From Elusimicrobiota bacterium (lineage in GTDB: Bacteria > CG03 > SLGR01 > JAGXOG01): a stretch of DNA of 20,559 nt. Position numbers and translations under genes: made by a program. This document shows positions 1 to 5,792 of the stretch, in pieces (the first letter of the stretch is position 1; every line of letters begins with the position of its first letter). The notes below the pieces were generated by a model. That model had not been told where the DNA came from. It searched no databases and worked only from the letters and a program-made list of their open reading frames with translations. The stretch spans positions 1 through 20,559 of the forward strand of contig JAQICQ010000170.1 of the NCBI GenBank assembly GCA_027858455.1, given 5' to 3'.

Positions 1-46
1 CTTTTTTTATCTTTTTATCTTCTGTGTTTTTATTTTTTTTAGTCAT
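1..46 (-). CDS. Start of a truncated gene of unknown function
   Basis: An ATG at 46..44 opens a frame that stays open to the window edge, giving a very lysine-rich start (MTKKNKNTEDKKIKK). Only 15 codons are visible, so the product cannot be named. There is no clear Shine-Dalgarno site in the AT-rich leader, which weakens the call. It is supported by its position about 80 bases downstream of a perfect-consensus promoter pointing the same way, and by the direction of all neighbouring protein genes. The real start could also lie beyond the edge. Confidence 0.35.
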   Translation of the reverse strand, partial: MTKKNKNTEDKKIKK

Positions 47-130
47 ATTTAATTTATTTTATTTTAATTATGTTTTTTATCCCGCTGATAAGGAACAGCT
101 TTAAAATATTGCCAAATCAATATTTAATCT

Positions 131-159
131 ATTATAATGATATACGACTTTTATGTCAA
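131..159 (-). promoter_or_regulatory. Consensus sigma70-type promoter reading left
   Basis: On the minus strand, TTGACA (159..154) and TATAAT (136..131) are separated by exactly 17 bases. Both hexamers match the housekeeping sigma70/sigmaA consensus 6/6. The -35 lies inside the last codons of the acyltransferase gene. Transcription would be expected to begin near base 124 and run into the truncated gene that begins at 46, leaving a leader of about 78 bases. This suggests the next gene to the left has its own strong promoter separate from the putative ceramide cluster. Confidence 0.75.
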
Positions 160-1263
160 ATCAAGGCCGTATATACGGTAAGTCTTGTAAATTTTGGCAC
201 CCATCATACGTCCTATTTTTAAAGTTTCTGTATTATCTTCAAGAATCCAGGAAAATTCACATTCTTTATAGCCCATTTTTAAGGTATTAACCAGCGCGTT
301 GTAATACATCAGCGTCCCTATACCTTTATTGTGATACTTTCTTTTTACTCCCATAGCCATTAATCTTAGATTTTTAATCTTTTTCTTAGCCCTTAAAAAC
401 TTCGTCCATCCAAAAGGAAACAAACTATGCCCTATTTCCTTGATTATTTCATTATAATCGGGCAAAGCCATAAGAAAACCTATGGGCTTATCTTCCCAAC
501 ATCCTATATGCACAAGTTCCTTCACCACAAGGGGCTTAAGCTGTTTAGCTATATCGTTTAATTCAGCATCGGTCCAGGGCACAAATCCCCAATTTTTCAC
601 CCACGCATTATTGTAAATATCTTTAATGATATTTACTTCCTCTTTGAAATTTTTTATGTCAATACTTCTTGAATTTAATTCCGGGTGCCTTTTTTTAAGT
701 TTGCCGACTATTCTTTCAAGCCTTTTTTGAGGACCGGCTTCCACATTCATATTTAAGGCATATAAATCTTTTGCTTTTTCATATCCGGCCTCTTTTAAAA
801 GATTAATATAATACTCCGGATTATAGCTCATCATAATACGCGGAGGACTGTTAAACCCGTCTATAAGCATCCCGCACTCGTCGTTTGACGAAGGATTCAT
901 AGGCCCGATTATATGTTTCATCCCTTTTTCTTTTAAAGTTTTTTCAACTTTAGTTAAAAGAGCTTTTGCGACTTTACTGTCATTAACTGATTCAAAAAAG
1001 CCAAAAAAACCGGTCTTTTTCTCCTGGAAATCCACATAATTCCAATCTATAATTGCTGCAATCCTGCCTACCGGCTCATTATACCTGTAAGCGATAAATA
1101 ATTTTTTAAATGCATGTCCGTAAAACGGGTTATCTCCTCCCAGAAGATGTTTGATATCAATATTAAGCTTAGGCACCCAGTTATCATCGCCCTCATATAT
1201 TCTGTCGGGCAGCGATATAAACTTTTTAAAATCGGCTCGGGAAACTACTTCTTTGATATCCAT
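151..1263 (-). CDS. GNAT-type acyltransferase, candidate bacterial ceramide synthase
   Basis: A 370-residue protein of the GNAT superfamily. The C-terminal half carries the acyl-CoA-binding motif A: a hydrophobic strand ending in MGVKRKY followed by HNKGIGT at about 303-317. The N-terminal half has the segment GPMNPSSNDECG at about 120-131, which I associate with a large GNAT-like family often found beside serine-palmitoyltransferase-like genes. In Caulobacter a GNAT-family protein (bCerS) N-acylates 3-ketodihydrosphingosine. The gene here begins 8 bases after the stop of an Spt-like gene and shares a cluster with a CerR-like reductase, so I infer the same acyl transfer. The GNAT fold is well supported, but the substrate is inferred from context. 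It could instead acylate another amine or amino acid. There is no signal peptide, and it is expected to be cytoplasmic or at the inner membrane face. No strong Shine-Dalgarno site is seen. Confidence 0.65.
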   Translation of the reverse strand: MDIKEVVSRADFKKFISLPDRIYEGDDNWVPKLNIDIKHLLGGDNPFYGHAFKKLFIAYRYNEPVGRIAAIIDWNYVDFQEKKTGFFGFFESVNDSKVAKALLTKVEKTLKEKGMKHIIGPMNPSSNDECGMLIDGFNSPPRIMMSYNPEYYINLLKEAGYEKAKDLYALNMNVEAGPQKRLERIVGKLKKRHPELNSRSIDIKNFKEEVNIIKDIYNNAWVKNWGFVPWTDAELNDIAKQLKPLVVKELVHIGCWEDKPIGFLMALPDYNEIIKEIGHSLFPFGWTKFLRAKKKIKNLRLMAMGVKRKYHNKGIGTLMYYNALVNTLKMGYKECEFSWILEDNTETLKIGRMMGAKIYKTYRIYGLDLT

Positions 1264-1271
1264 ATTACTTT

Positions 1272-2456
1272 TTAAATAACCCCCAGTTCCTTCCCTACTT
1301 TTTCAAATGTATTGAGAGCGGTTTCTATATGCTCGTCTTCAAAAGTAGCCATAACCGAAACCCGGATCAATGACCTATTTTCCGGCACCGCCGGAGAAAC
1401 TACGGGTGTTGTAAAAATCCCGTTATCAAATAGCTCTCTCCACATCTTAAAAGCAAGAATATCTTCACCTATGATCAGAGGGATTATAGGAGTTACGCTT
1501 TCTCCCGTATCAAATCCCATCTTTTCAAAACCGCTACGGAGCTTCTTGGTATTTTTCCACAGGCTTTTTATTCTTTCCGGCTCTTTTTTTATTAATTCCA
1601 TTGCGCTTATTACCGTAGCTACCATAGCCGGAGCAGGTGAAGCGGTAAAAATAAGCGCCCGGGCATTATGCTTTAAATAATGTATTATATTTTTATCGGC
1701 GGCGACAAACCCTCCGGTTGAGGCAAATGATTTTGAAAATGTACCTACTATAATATCTACTTCATCGGTCAATCCAAAATATTCTACCGTGCCTTTTCCG
1801 GCCTCTCCCATAACCCCTATTCCGTGAGCGTCATCTACCATAAGCCTCGCACCGTATTTTTTTGCCACTTTAGTAATAGCCGGCAGATTGCAAAGATCTC
1901 CCTCCATACTGAAGACCCCGTCTGTAACAATCAGCTTACCTTTTTCAGGGTCGGATTTTTTTAACAATTTTTCGAGTTCATCTATATCATTGTGCTTAAA
2001 TCTTTTAAGTTTACCGAGTGACATAGTGCATCCGTCTATAATGGAAGCATGGTCGTATTTATCTGCAAAAATAATATCATTTCTTCCCGCCAGGCTGGAA
2101 ATAACCCCTAAATTAGTCAGCATCCCTGTAGTAAATATCAGAGCATCGGGTTTATTTACAAAATCCGATAATTTTTTTTCTAATTCTTCATGCATCTCGA
2201 GGGTTCCGTTTAAGAAACGCGACCCCACACATCCGACACCATATTTATTAGTTGCCTCATTAGCTGCTTTTTTTAAATCACGGTTAGAGGTAAGTCCCAG
2301 ATAATTATTAGACCCCATCATTATCATCTCTTTGCCTTCAACTTTTACTACCGGATCCTGCCCTGTCTGAACTTTATGGAAATAAGGATAAAGGCCTAAT
2401 TTTTGTATTTTTTTGGCTTCATTATAATTTTTGCATTTATCAAACAAATCTTTCAT
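1272..2456 (-). CDS. spt: Alpha-oxoamine synthase, serine palmitoyltransferase-like
   Basis: A 394-residue PLP enzyme of fold type I that condenses an amino acid with an acyl thioester and releases CO2. Visible elements are GSNNYLGL (48-55), DHASIIDG (135-142), the PLP-contacting DDAHGIG (208-214) and GTFSKSFAS (238-246) with the Schiff-base lysine K242. Several stretches, such as KYGVGCVGSRFLNGTLEMHE (71-90), TPIIPL and PVVSPAVPENRSLIRVSVMA, resemble bacterial serine palmitoyltransferases more than BioF or Kbl. The likely reaction is L-serine plus palmitoyl-CoA (or acyl-ACP) to 3-ketodihydrosphingosine. The stop of the upstream gene overlaps a TAAGGAG Shine-Dalgarno site nine bases before this start. 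There is no biotin gene or threonine dehydrogenase nearby, and a GNAT acyltransferase and a reductase flank it, which favours sphingolipid synthesis. BioF or Kbl remain possible automatic labels. Confidence 0.75.
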   Translation of the reverse strand: MKDLFDKCKNYNEAKKIQKLGLYPYFHKVQTGQDPVVKVEGKEMIMMGSNNYLGLTSNRDLKKAANEATNKYGVGCVGSRFLNGTLEMHEELEKKLSDFVNKPDALIFTTGMLTNLGVISSLAGRNDIIFADKYDHASIIDGCTMSLGKLKRFKHNDIDELEKLLKKSDPEKGKLIVTDGVFSMEGDLCNLPAITKVAKKYGARLMVDDAHGIGVMGEAGKGTVEYFGLTDEVDIIVGTFSKSFASTGGFVAADKNIIHYLKHNARALIFTASPAPAMVATVISAMELIKKEPERIKSLWKNTKKLRSGFEKMGFDTGESVTPIIPLIIGEDILAFKMWRELFDNGIFTTPVVSPAVPENRSLIRVSVMATFEDEHIETALNTFEKVGKELGVI

Positions 2457-2465
2457 TTAAGCTCC

Positions 2466-3392
2466 TTATTTCTGCTGCACCCTACTTGTTAACCAACCAT
2501 GTTTTTTATACCATCTGTAAGTATCCGAAAAACCCTCATATAAACTATAATTATTGTTCCCATTAATTTCAACTGCCCAGTCCGCAACCATTTCACGAAC
2601 CTTGTCGCTGTTTAAAGTTACCGGCCGGCGGGTAACTTTGCCGGCAGCAGTGCCGAGGGTACCTATTATTTTAATTAAAAATACCGGCAGATTCACCACT
2701 GATATATCTCTGTTTATAACTTTTCTCAAAACTTTTGCAACATCTTCCCAGTAATATACTTCTCCGTCGCTTAAATATTTTTCTTCGCCGCAAAAAGAGG
2801 AAATAATTTTCTCAACGCAATTTTTTACATGGATAAAACTCAGCCTGCCGGAATTAGCGGGTTTTAGAAATACCCCCCTTTGAGCCATCTTAAACAGCGC
2901 TAAGAAATCTCTGTCCCTGGGGCCGTAAACCGCAACCGGGCGTAAAATAGCATATCTTTTAATTTCTCTTACCTTCTTCTCAGCTAATTTTTTACTCTTT
3001 CCGTAATCCGACACCGGCCCTTTGCCTCCGGGTCCGGCCGCGGCCTGTGAAGAAAGATATACAAATTTTTTTAATTCGGGATTGTATTTTTTAACAGCTT
3101 CTATAAGATTCCCCGTCCCTTTACTGTTAATTTCATAATACTGTTTTTTATTTACAACCCTCACGGTGCCCCCTAAATGGTATATCTCATCAATTCCCTC
3201 TACGGCTTCGGGGAGAGTCTCCGGAGAGGTCAAATCACTGTAAACATAATTCACATTTAAGCCCTTTAGGTAAGAGGTATCCGAAGATTTTCTTACCATA
3301 CAGAAAACTTCATGGTCCTGCTCTAAAAGTTTTTCTGTGAGGTGGCTTCCTATAAAACCGTTTGAACCTGTAATAAGAATATTTTTTTTCAT
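2466..3392 (-). CDS. NAD(P)-dependent epimerase/dehydratase-type reductase, candidate CerR
   Basis: An extended short-chain dehydrogenase of 308 residues counted from ATG 3392. It has the Rossmann motif GSNGFIG (9-15) and the catalytic set Ser115 (SSQ), Tyr130 and Lys134 in YGKSK. The segment RPVAVYGPRDRD at 151-162 is typical of the NAD-dependent epimerase/dehydratase family. In Caulobacter such a protein (CerR) reduces 3-ketoceramide. The neighbouring Spt-like and GNAT genes make that the best inference, but a sugar-nucleotide or other 3-keto-lipid substrate cannot be excluded. An in-frame TTG at 3401 would add three residues and overlap the upstream gene. I prefer ATG 3392 because the upstream stop TAA is followed by one base and then ATG, the same junction form as leuB/asd. 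Neither start has a clear Shine-Dalgarno site, so coupled re-initiation is likely. Confidence 0.72.
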   Translation of the reverse strand: MKKNILITGSNGFIGSHLTEKLLEQDHEVFCMVRKSSDTSYLKGLNVNYVYSDLTSPETLPEAVEGIDEIYHLGGTVRVVNKKQYYEINSKGTGNLIEAVKKYNPELKKFVYLSSQAAAGPGGKGPVSDYGKSKKLAEKKVREIKRYAILRPVAVYGPRDRDFLALFKMAQRGVFLKPANSGRLSFIHVKNCVEKIISSFCGEEKYLSDGEVYYWEDVAKVLRKVINRDISVVNLPVFLIKIIGTLGTAAGKVTRRPVTLNSDKVREMVADWAVEINGNNNYSLYEGFSDTYRWYKKHGWLTSRVQQK

Positions 3393-3393
3393 A

Positions 3394-3957
3394 TTAGCCA
3401 AAAAGCGCCAATATCGAAGCTCCGACTACAGGGAGGATAAAATTATCATCTATTTTTATATGGGCAACCTCAACAATTCCGCATATAACAGCTCCTGCAA
3501 GTATTGTAAGATAATTAAAGCTAAAAAAACCTAAAATATTTAAAAAAGAAATAGCTGTAAAAGTAACTGCAATAAAAGCAAAAGTACCTTCTAAAGTTTT
3601 ACCGGCAAAAGGTGTTTTTCCGTATTTTTCCCCGATGGTAACGGCAGCCATATCACCCAGACTTAGATATATTATCCCTCCGGCGGCAATAGCAGGTTCA
3701 AAGAGCAGCAATGTCAGCAAAACTCCTGCGGAAAAATATGTGCTTCCCGAAAAAGAGTGGAATTCTTTAGGCTTTAACATAAACTTAATTTTCCTGAATA
3801 CCCAAAGATTGAACTTTAAATTTAAAAGGCGTGTCAGGTCAAATATAAATATAACTATAAAAACACCCGCCGCTGCGTAAACGGCGAGCTCTTTTGAAAA
3901 TATATACATTAATGCGGGAAATATTAACCCTGAAATATGATATAATTTTCTGATCAT
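3394..3957 (-). CDS. Dolichol/phytol kinase-like CTP-dependent membrane lipid kinase
   Basis: A 187-residue polytopic membrane protein with about six hydrophobic segments. It opens with RKLYHISGL, typical of the SEC59/VTE5/Dgk1 (CTP-transferase) group, and carries the cytoplasmic nucleotide-site motif GDMAAVTIGEKYGK (101-114) followed by GKTLEGT (119-125). Family members phosphorylate dolichol, phytol or diacylglycerol using CTP, and CdsA is related. It is the first gene of the four-gene lipid cluster. The next ORF starts one base after its stop, or overlaps it by 8 bases if the TTG start is used. I infer that it phosphorylates a lipid alcohol, perhaps the ceramide or sphingoid base made by its neighbours, but the substrate is not shown by sequence. 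There is no Shine-Dalgarno site, and the -10 of its promoter ends only 8 bases before the ATG, so the mRNA may be leaderless. Confidence 0.7.
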   Translation of the reverse strand: MIRKLYHISGLIFPALMYIFSKELAVYAAAGVFIVIFIFDLTRLLNLKFNLWVFRKIKFMLKPKEFHSFSGSTYFSAGVLLTLLLFEPAIAAGGIIYLSLGDMAAVTIGEKYGKTPFAGKTLEGTFAFIAVTFTAISFLNILGFFSFNYLTILAGAVICGIVEVAHIKIDDNFILPVVGASILALFG

Positions 3958-3965
3958 GCAAATTT

Positions 3966-3994
3966 ATTATACCAAATACTTATTGCCTTGACAA
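3966..3994 (-). promoter_or_regulatory. Promoter of the lipid cluster, overlapping the tRNA promoter
   Basis: On the minus strand, TTGTCA (3994..3989) and TATAAT (3971..3966) are spaced 17 bases apart, 11 of 12 consensus positions. The -35 overlaps the tRNA-Leu -35 on the other strand because TTGACAA reads TTGTCAA in reverse. Initiation is expected near 3959, only about two bases before the ATG at 3957. Confidence 0.7.
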
Positions 3995-4016
3995 TAACAC
4001 ACATTTCACTTACAAT
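3988..4016 (+). promoter_or_regulatory. Promoter of tRNA-Leu
   Basis: TTGACA (3988-3993) and TACAAT (4011-4016) have a 17-base spacer on the plus strand, 11 of 12 consensus positions. The first base of the mature tRNA is at 4028, so initiation near 4023 would leave a very short 5' leader for RNase P to remove. Confidence 0.75.
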
Positions 4017-4027
4017 AAAAAATCAGT

Positions 4028-4112
4028 GCCGAAGTGGCGGAACTGGCAGACGCGCACGGTTCAGGATCGTGTAGGTTCTCCTGTGTGGGTTCGAATCCCA
4101 CCTTCGGCACCA
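4028..4112 (+). tRNA. tRNA-Leu (anticodon CAG)
   Basis: A class II tRNA of 85 bases. Acceptor strands GCCGAAG (4028-4034) and CTTCGGC (4102-4108) pair perfectly. Base 4109 is the discriminator A and the CCA end is encoded (4110-4112). The D-arm region carries the leucine-typical GCGGAACTGGCAGACGC. The anticodon loop TTCAGGA sits between CACGG and TCGTG, placing CAG at 4062-4064. A long variable arm (TAGG/CCTG around 4072-4082) and a T arm GTGGG-TTCGAAT-CCCAC follow. It is the only plus-strand gene in the window and is transcribed towards truA. Confidence 0.96.
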
Positions 4113-4304
4113 TAAGGAAGCAACGCTGGCCTATGAGCCTCCGAATCGTGAGCAAATTCATTTGCGAGGGCAAAAGAACACCCAAACGCTCCTAAATAGA
4201 GATAAGCGCGAAGCGCGTAAGTGAGCAAGTCCGGCTCTGTAACCGCCGGAAGTTCAAGGCGGCGGCAAAGAGGAATCCCACCAAGCGTGTTTCGAAAAGC
4301 GTAT
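4113..4304. other. Non-coding tract with possible RNA structure
   Basis: About 190 bases between the tRNA 3' end and the truA stop, with visibly higher GC than its surroundings and no credible ORF. I can see a hairpin GCAAA-TTCA-TTTGC (4152-4165), GCGC-GAA-GCGC (4206-4216), and two mutually exclusive stems. One is CCGGC (4231-4235) with GCCGG (4245-4249); the other is CCGCCG (4243-4248) with CGGCGG (4260-4265). It also contains a second copy of the ten bases GAATCCCACC from the tRNA T arm. No poly-T terminator is seen on either strand. It could be a tRNA trailer, a small RNA, or remnant sequence; I do not recognise a known family. Confidence 0.4.
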
Positions 4305-5039
4305 TTACCTATATTTTATGCTGCTTAACTCTAATCCTAAAGCCGGCGCGCAGTAACTTGAAAGCTCTCCCTCTCCTTTGAGCATATCTCCTAATTTATC
4401 CAAAGTTTCTTTTCCTTCGGCAGCCGCTTTAATAAAACCTACCAGATACCTTATCATATATGTAAGAAAATATTCGCCTTTAACAGACAACACCAAAAGT
4501 CCGTCGTCGGTTTGAGTGTAATTTGTTTCGGATACAATTATATTTGTATCTTTTCGGGTATCTTTACAGGAAGAAAAATTTTTGAAATTGTGCTTGCCTT
4601 CAATAATATTAAGAGCTTCTTTTATTATGGATTTATCTAACTTATAATTTATGTGCCAGACAAAATCTTTAAGCATATAATCGTTTAATTCCCGGTTTAA
4701 TATACGGTATTTATAAAGTTTGTAACTTACATTATACCGAGGATTAAAATCGGCGGAGCATTCTTTTAAGTCTTTTATTATTATATCATCATCCGTCTTT
4801 GAATTTAAGACATGACTAATCCGGCCTTTTGAAATATCTCTCTCTATATTAAAACTTATAACCTGGCCTCGGGCATGCACCCCCCTGTCTGTCCGGCTTG
4901 CGTATTTTATCCGTATATTACTGCCAGTAACTTCTTTTAATGTTTTTTCTATCTTGCCCTGAACAGTAGGAACCCCCGGCTGAATCTGCCATCCAAAATA
5001 CTTTGTTCCGTCATATTCTACTCTGGCTTTAAAATTCAT
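4305..5039 (-). CDS. truA: tRNA pseudouridine(38-40) synthase TruA
   Basis: A 244-residue enzyme, the usual length, that converts uridine to pseudouridine at positions 38-40 of the tRNA anticodon arm. The N terminus MNFKARVEYDGTKYFGWQIQ is a textbook TruA start. The catalytic aspartate is D51 in ASRTDRGVHA, where the commoner form is GRTDAGVHA. The C-terminal part has FTRRxY-like remnants replaced by ITYMIRYLVG-type sequence (here FLTYMIRYLVGFI) with the conserved Met-Ile-Arg core. Its ATG overlaps the TGA of the upstream EcfT-like gene as ATGA, so the pair are translationally coupled. It is the last gene of the long operon and runs towards the plus-strand tRNA. Confidence 0.95.
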   Translation of the reverse strand: MNFKARVEYDGTKYFGWQIQPGVPTVQGKIEKTLKEVTGSNIRIKYASRTDRGVHARGQVISFNIERDISKGRISHVLNSKTDDDIIIKDLKECSADFNPRYNVSYKLYKYRILNRELNDYMLKDFVWHINYKLDKSIIKEALNIIEGKHNFKNFSSCKDTRKDTNIIVSETNYTQTDDGLLVLSVKGEYFLTYMIRYLVGFIKAAAEGKETLDKLGDMLKGEGELSSYCAPALGLELSSIKYR

Positions 5040-5779
5040 AGATTAAATGCCGTCATAATATATATATATCCGGCGCCCATCACTACGGTTAATAAATTTG
5101 CAGCCATTGAACTTTTTATAACGGTCTGAAATTCCATTATGCTGGTAGAATTTATTTCTCTGTTTTTCATAGTATCCTCTACCTTTTCGGCTCTTTTAAA
5201 AACTCTTATAAAAAAAACCGTAACAAAAGCTTCAAGCCTATCTTTTATTTTAAGTTTGGAGGCTTTTAATTTCTGGGCTTTTATTACAGACTCGGCTTCT
5301 TCTAATATCAGCGGGAAAAAACGTATGGCGAGAGTAAATGTTAAAGCTACATCTCCGGGATTTAATCCAAATATTTTAAGAGGCGTCAGATACCAGGCCA
5401 CGGCCCTGCCTAAATAAATAACTTTTGTAGTTGCGGTAATTACCGATGCCCACCCAAATAGCATCACCAGTCTTAGAGCAACTACAACTGCAGTATTTAT
5501 ATCATGAGGGGGAAGGACGCTGTGAAGGAAAAAAGTAAATACCGTAAGCCAGACAATCGGGACCATACCTTTTATGAGAACATTAAATTTTACCCGGCCG
5601 GCTAAGGTGACCACCAAGAGCAAGCTAAACGGTACAATAAATTCTGCGGGAGATTTTATCTTTAAAAGAGTCACCGAGATCATAATTAAAAAGAGTATCT
5701 TCAGCCGGGGGTCTATCTTTGAAATCACGGATTCTCTGCCGGTGTATCTTCCGAGTAAAAACCGGTGAGCAATATTCAT
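5036..5779 (-). CDS. EcfT-family transmembrane protein with degenerate coupling motifs
   Basis: A 247-residue membrane protein with about five hydrophobic segments, near the usual length of EcfT (CbiQ) proteins. These are the scaffold subunits of energy-coupling-factor vitamin/metal importers. Segment KIDPRLKIL (21-29) is the typical EcfT opening, and RFFPLILEEAESVIKAQ (153-169) is the cytoplasmic coupling-helix region. In most EcfT proteins two Ala-Arg-Gly motifs contact the ATPases. Here the matching places read AQKLKAS (168-174) and TMKNREI (203-209), so both motifs are altered. No EcfA ATPase or S component is present in the window. The order ecfT-truA recalls Firmicutes, where ecfA1-ecfA2-ecfT-truA is common. 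Family membership is likely, while activity and substrate are unknown. Confidence 0.75.
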   Translation of the reverse strand: MNIAHRFLLGRYTGRESVISKIDPRLKILFLIMISVTLLKIKSPAEFIVPFSLLLVVTLAGRVKFNVLIKGMVPIVWLTVFTFFLHSVLPPHDINTAVVVALRLVMLFGWASVITATTKVIYLGRAVAWYLTPLKIFGLNPGDVALTFTLAIRFFPLILEEAESVIKAQKLKASKLKIKDRLEAFVTVFFIRVFKRAEKVEDTMKNREINSTSIMEFQTVIKSSMAANLLTVVMGAGYIYIMTAFNL

Positions 5780-5792
5780 AAGCTATCTTATA

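Noticed and set aside
1312..2304. Plus-strand open frames opposite the spt-like gene
   Set aside because: They are antisense to a gene with clear catalytic motifs, have no ribosome sites or recognisable domains, and fit the frame-shadow pattern seen across the whole window.
1272..2456. Naming the alpha-oxoamine synthase as BioF or Kbl
   Set aside because: No biotin or threonine-degradation genes are nearby, several stretches look like bacterial serine palmitoyltransferases, and the neighbours match ceramide synthesis. BioF/Kbl is kept as an alternative label only.
4133..4195. Twenty-codon plus-strand ORF in the tract after the tRNA
   Set aside because: Very short, with no ribosome site suited to its ATG and no recognisable sequence; likely chance.
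4113..4304. tmRNA, RNase P RNA or cobalamin riboswitch in the tract after the tRNA
   Set aside because: I cannot find the conserved ends, tag reading frame or B12-box/P4-type core expected for these families; only generic stems are visible.
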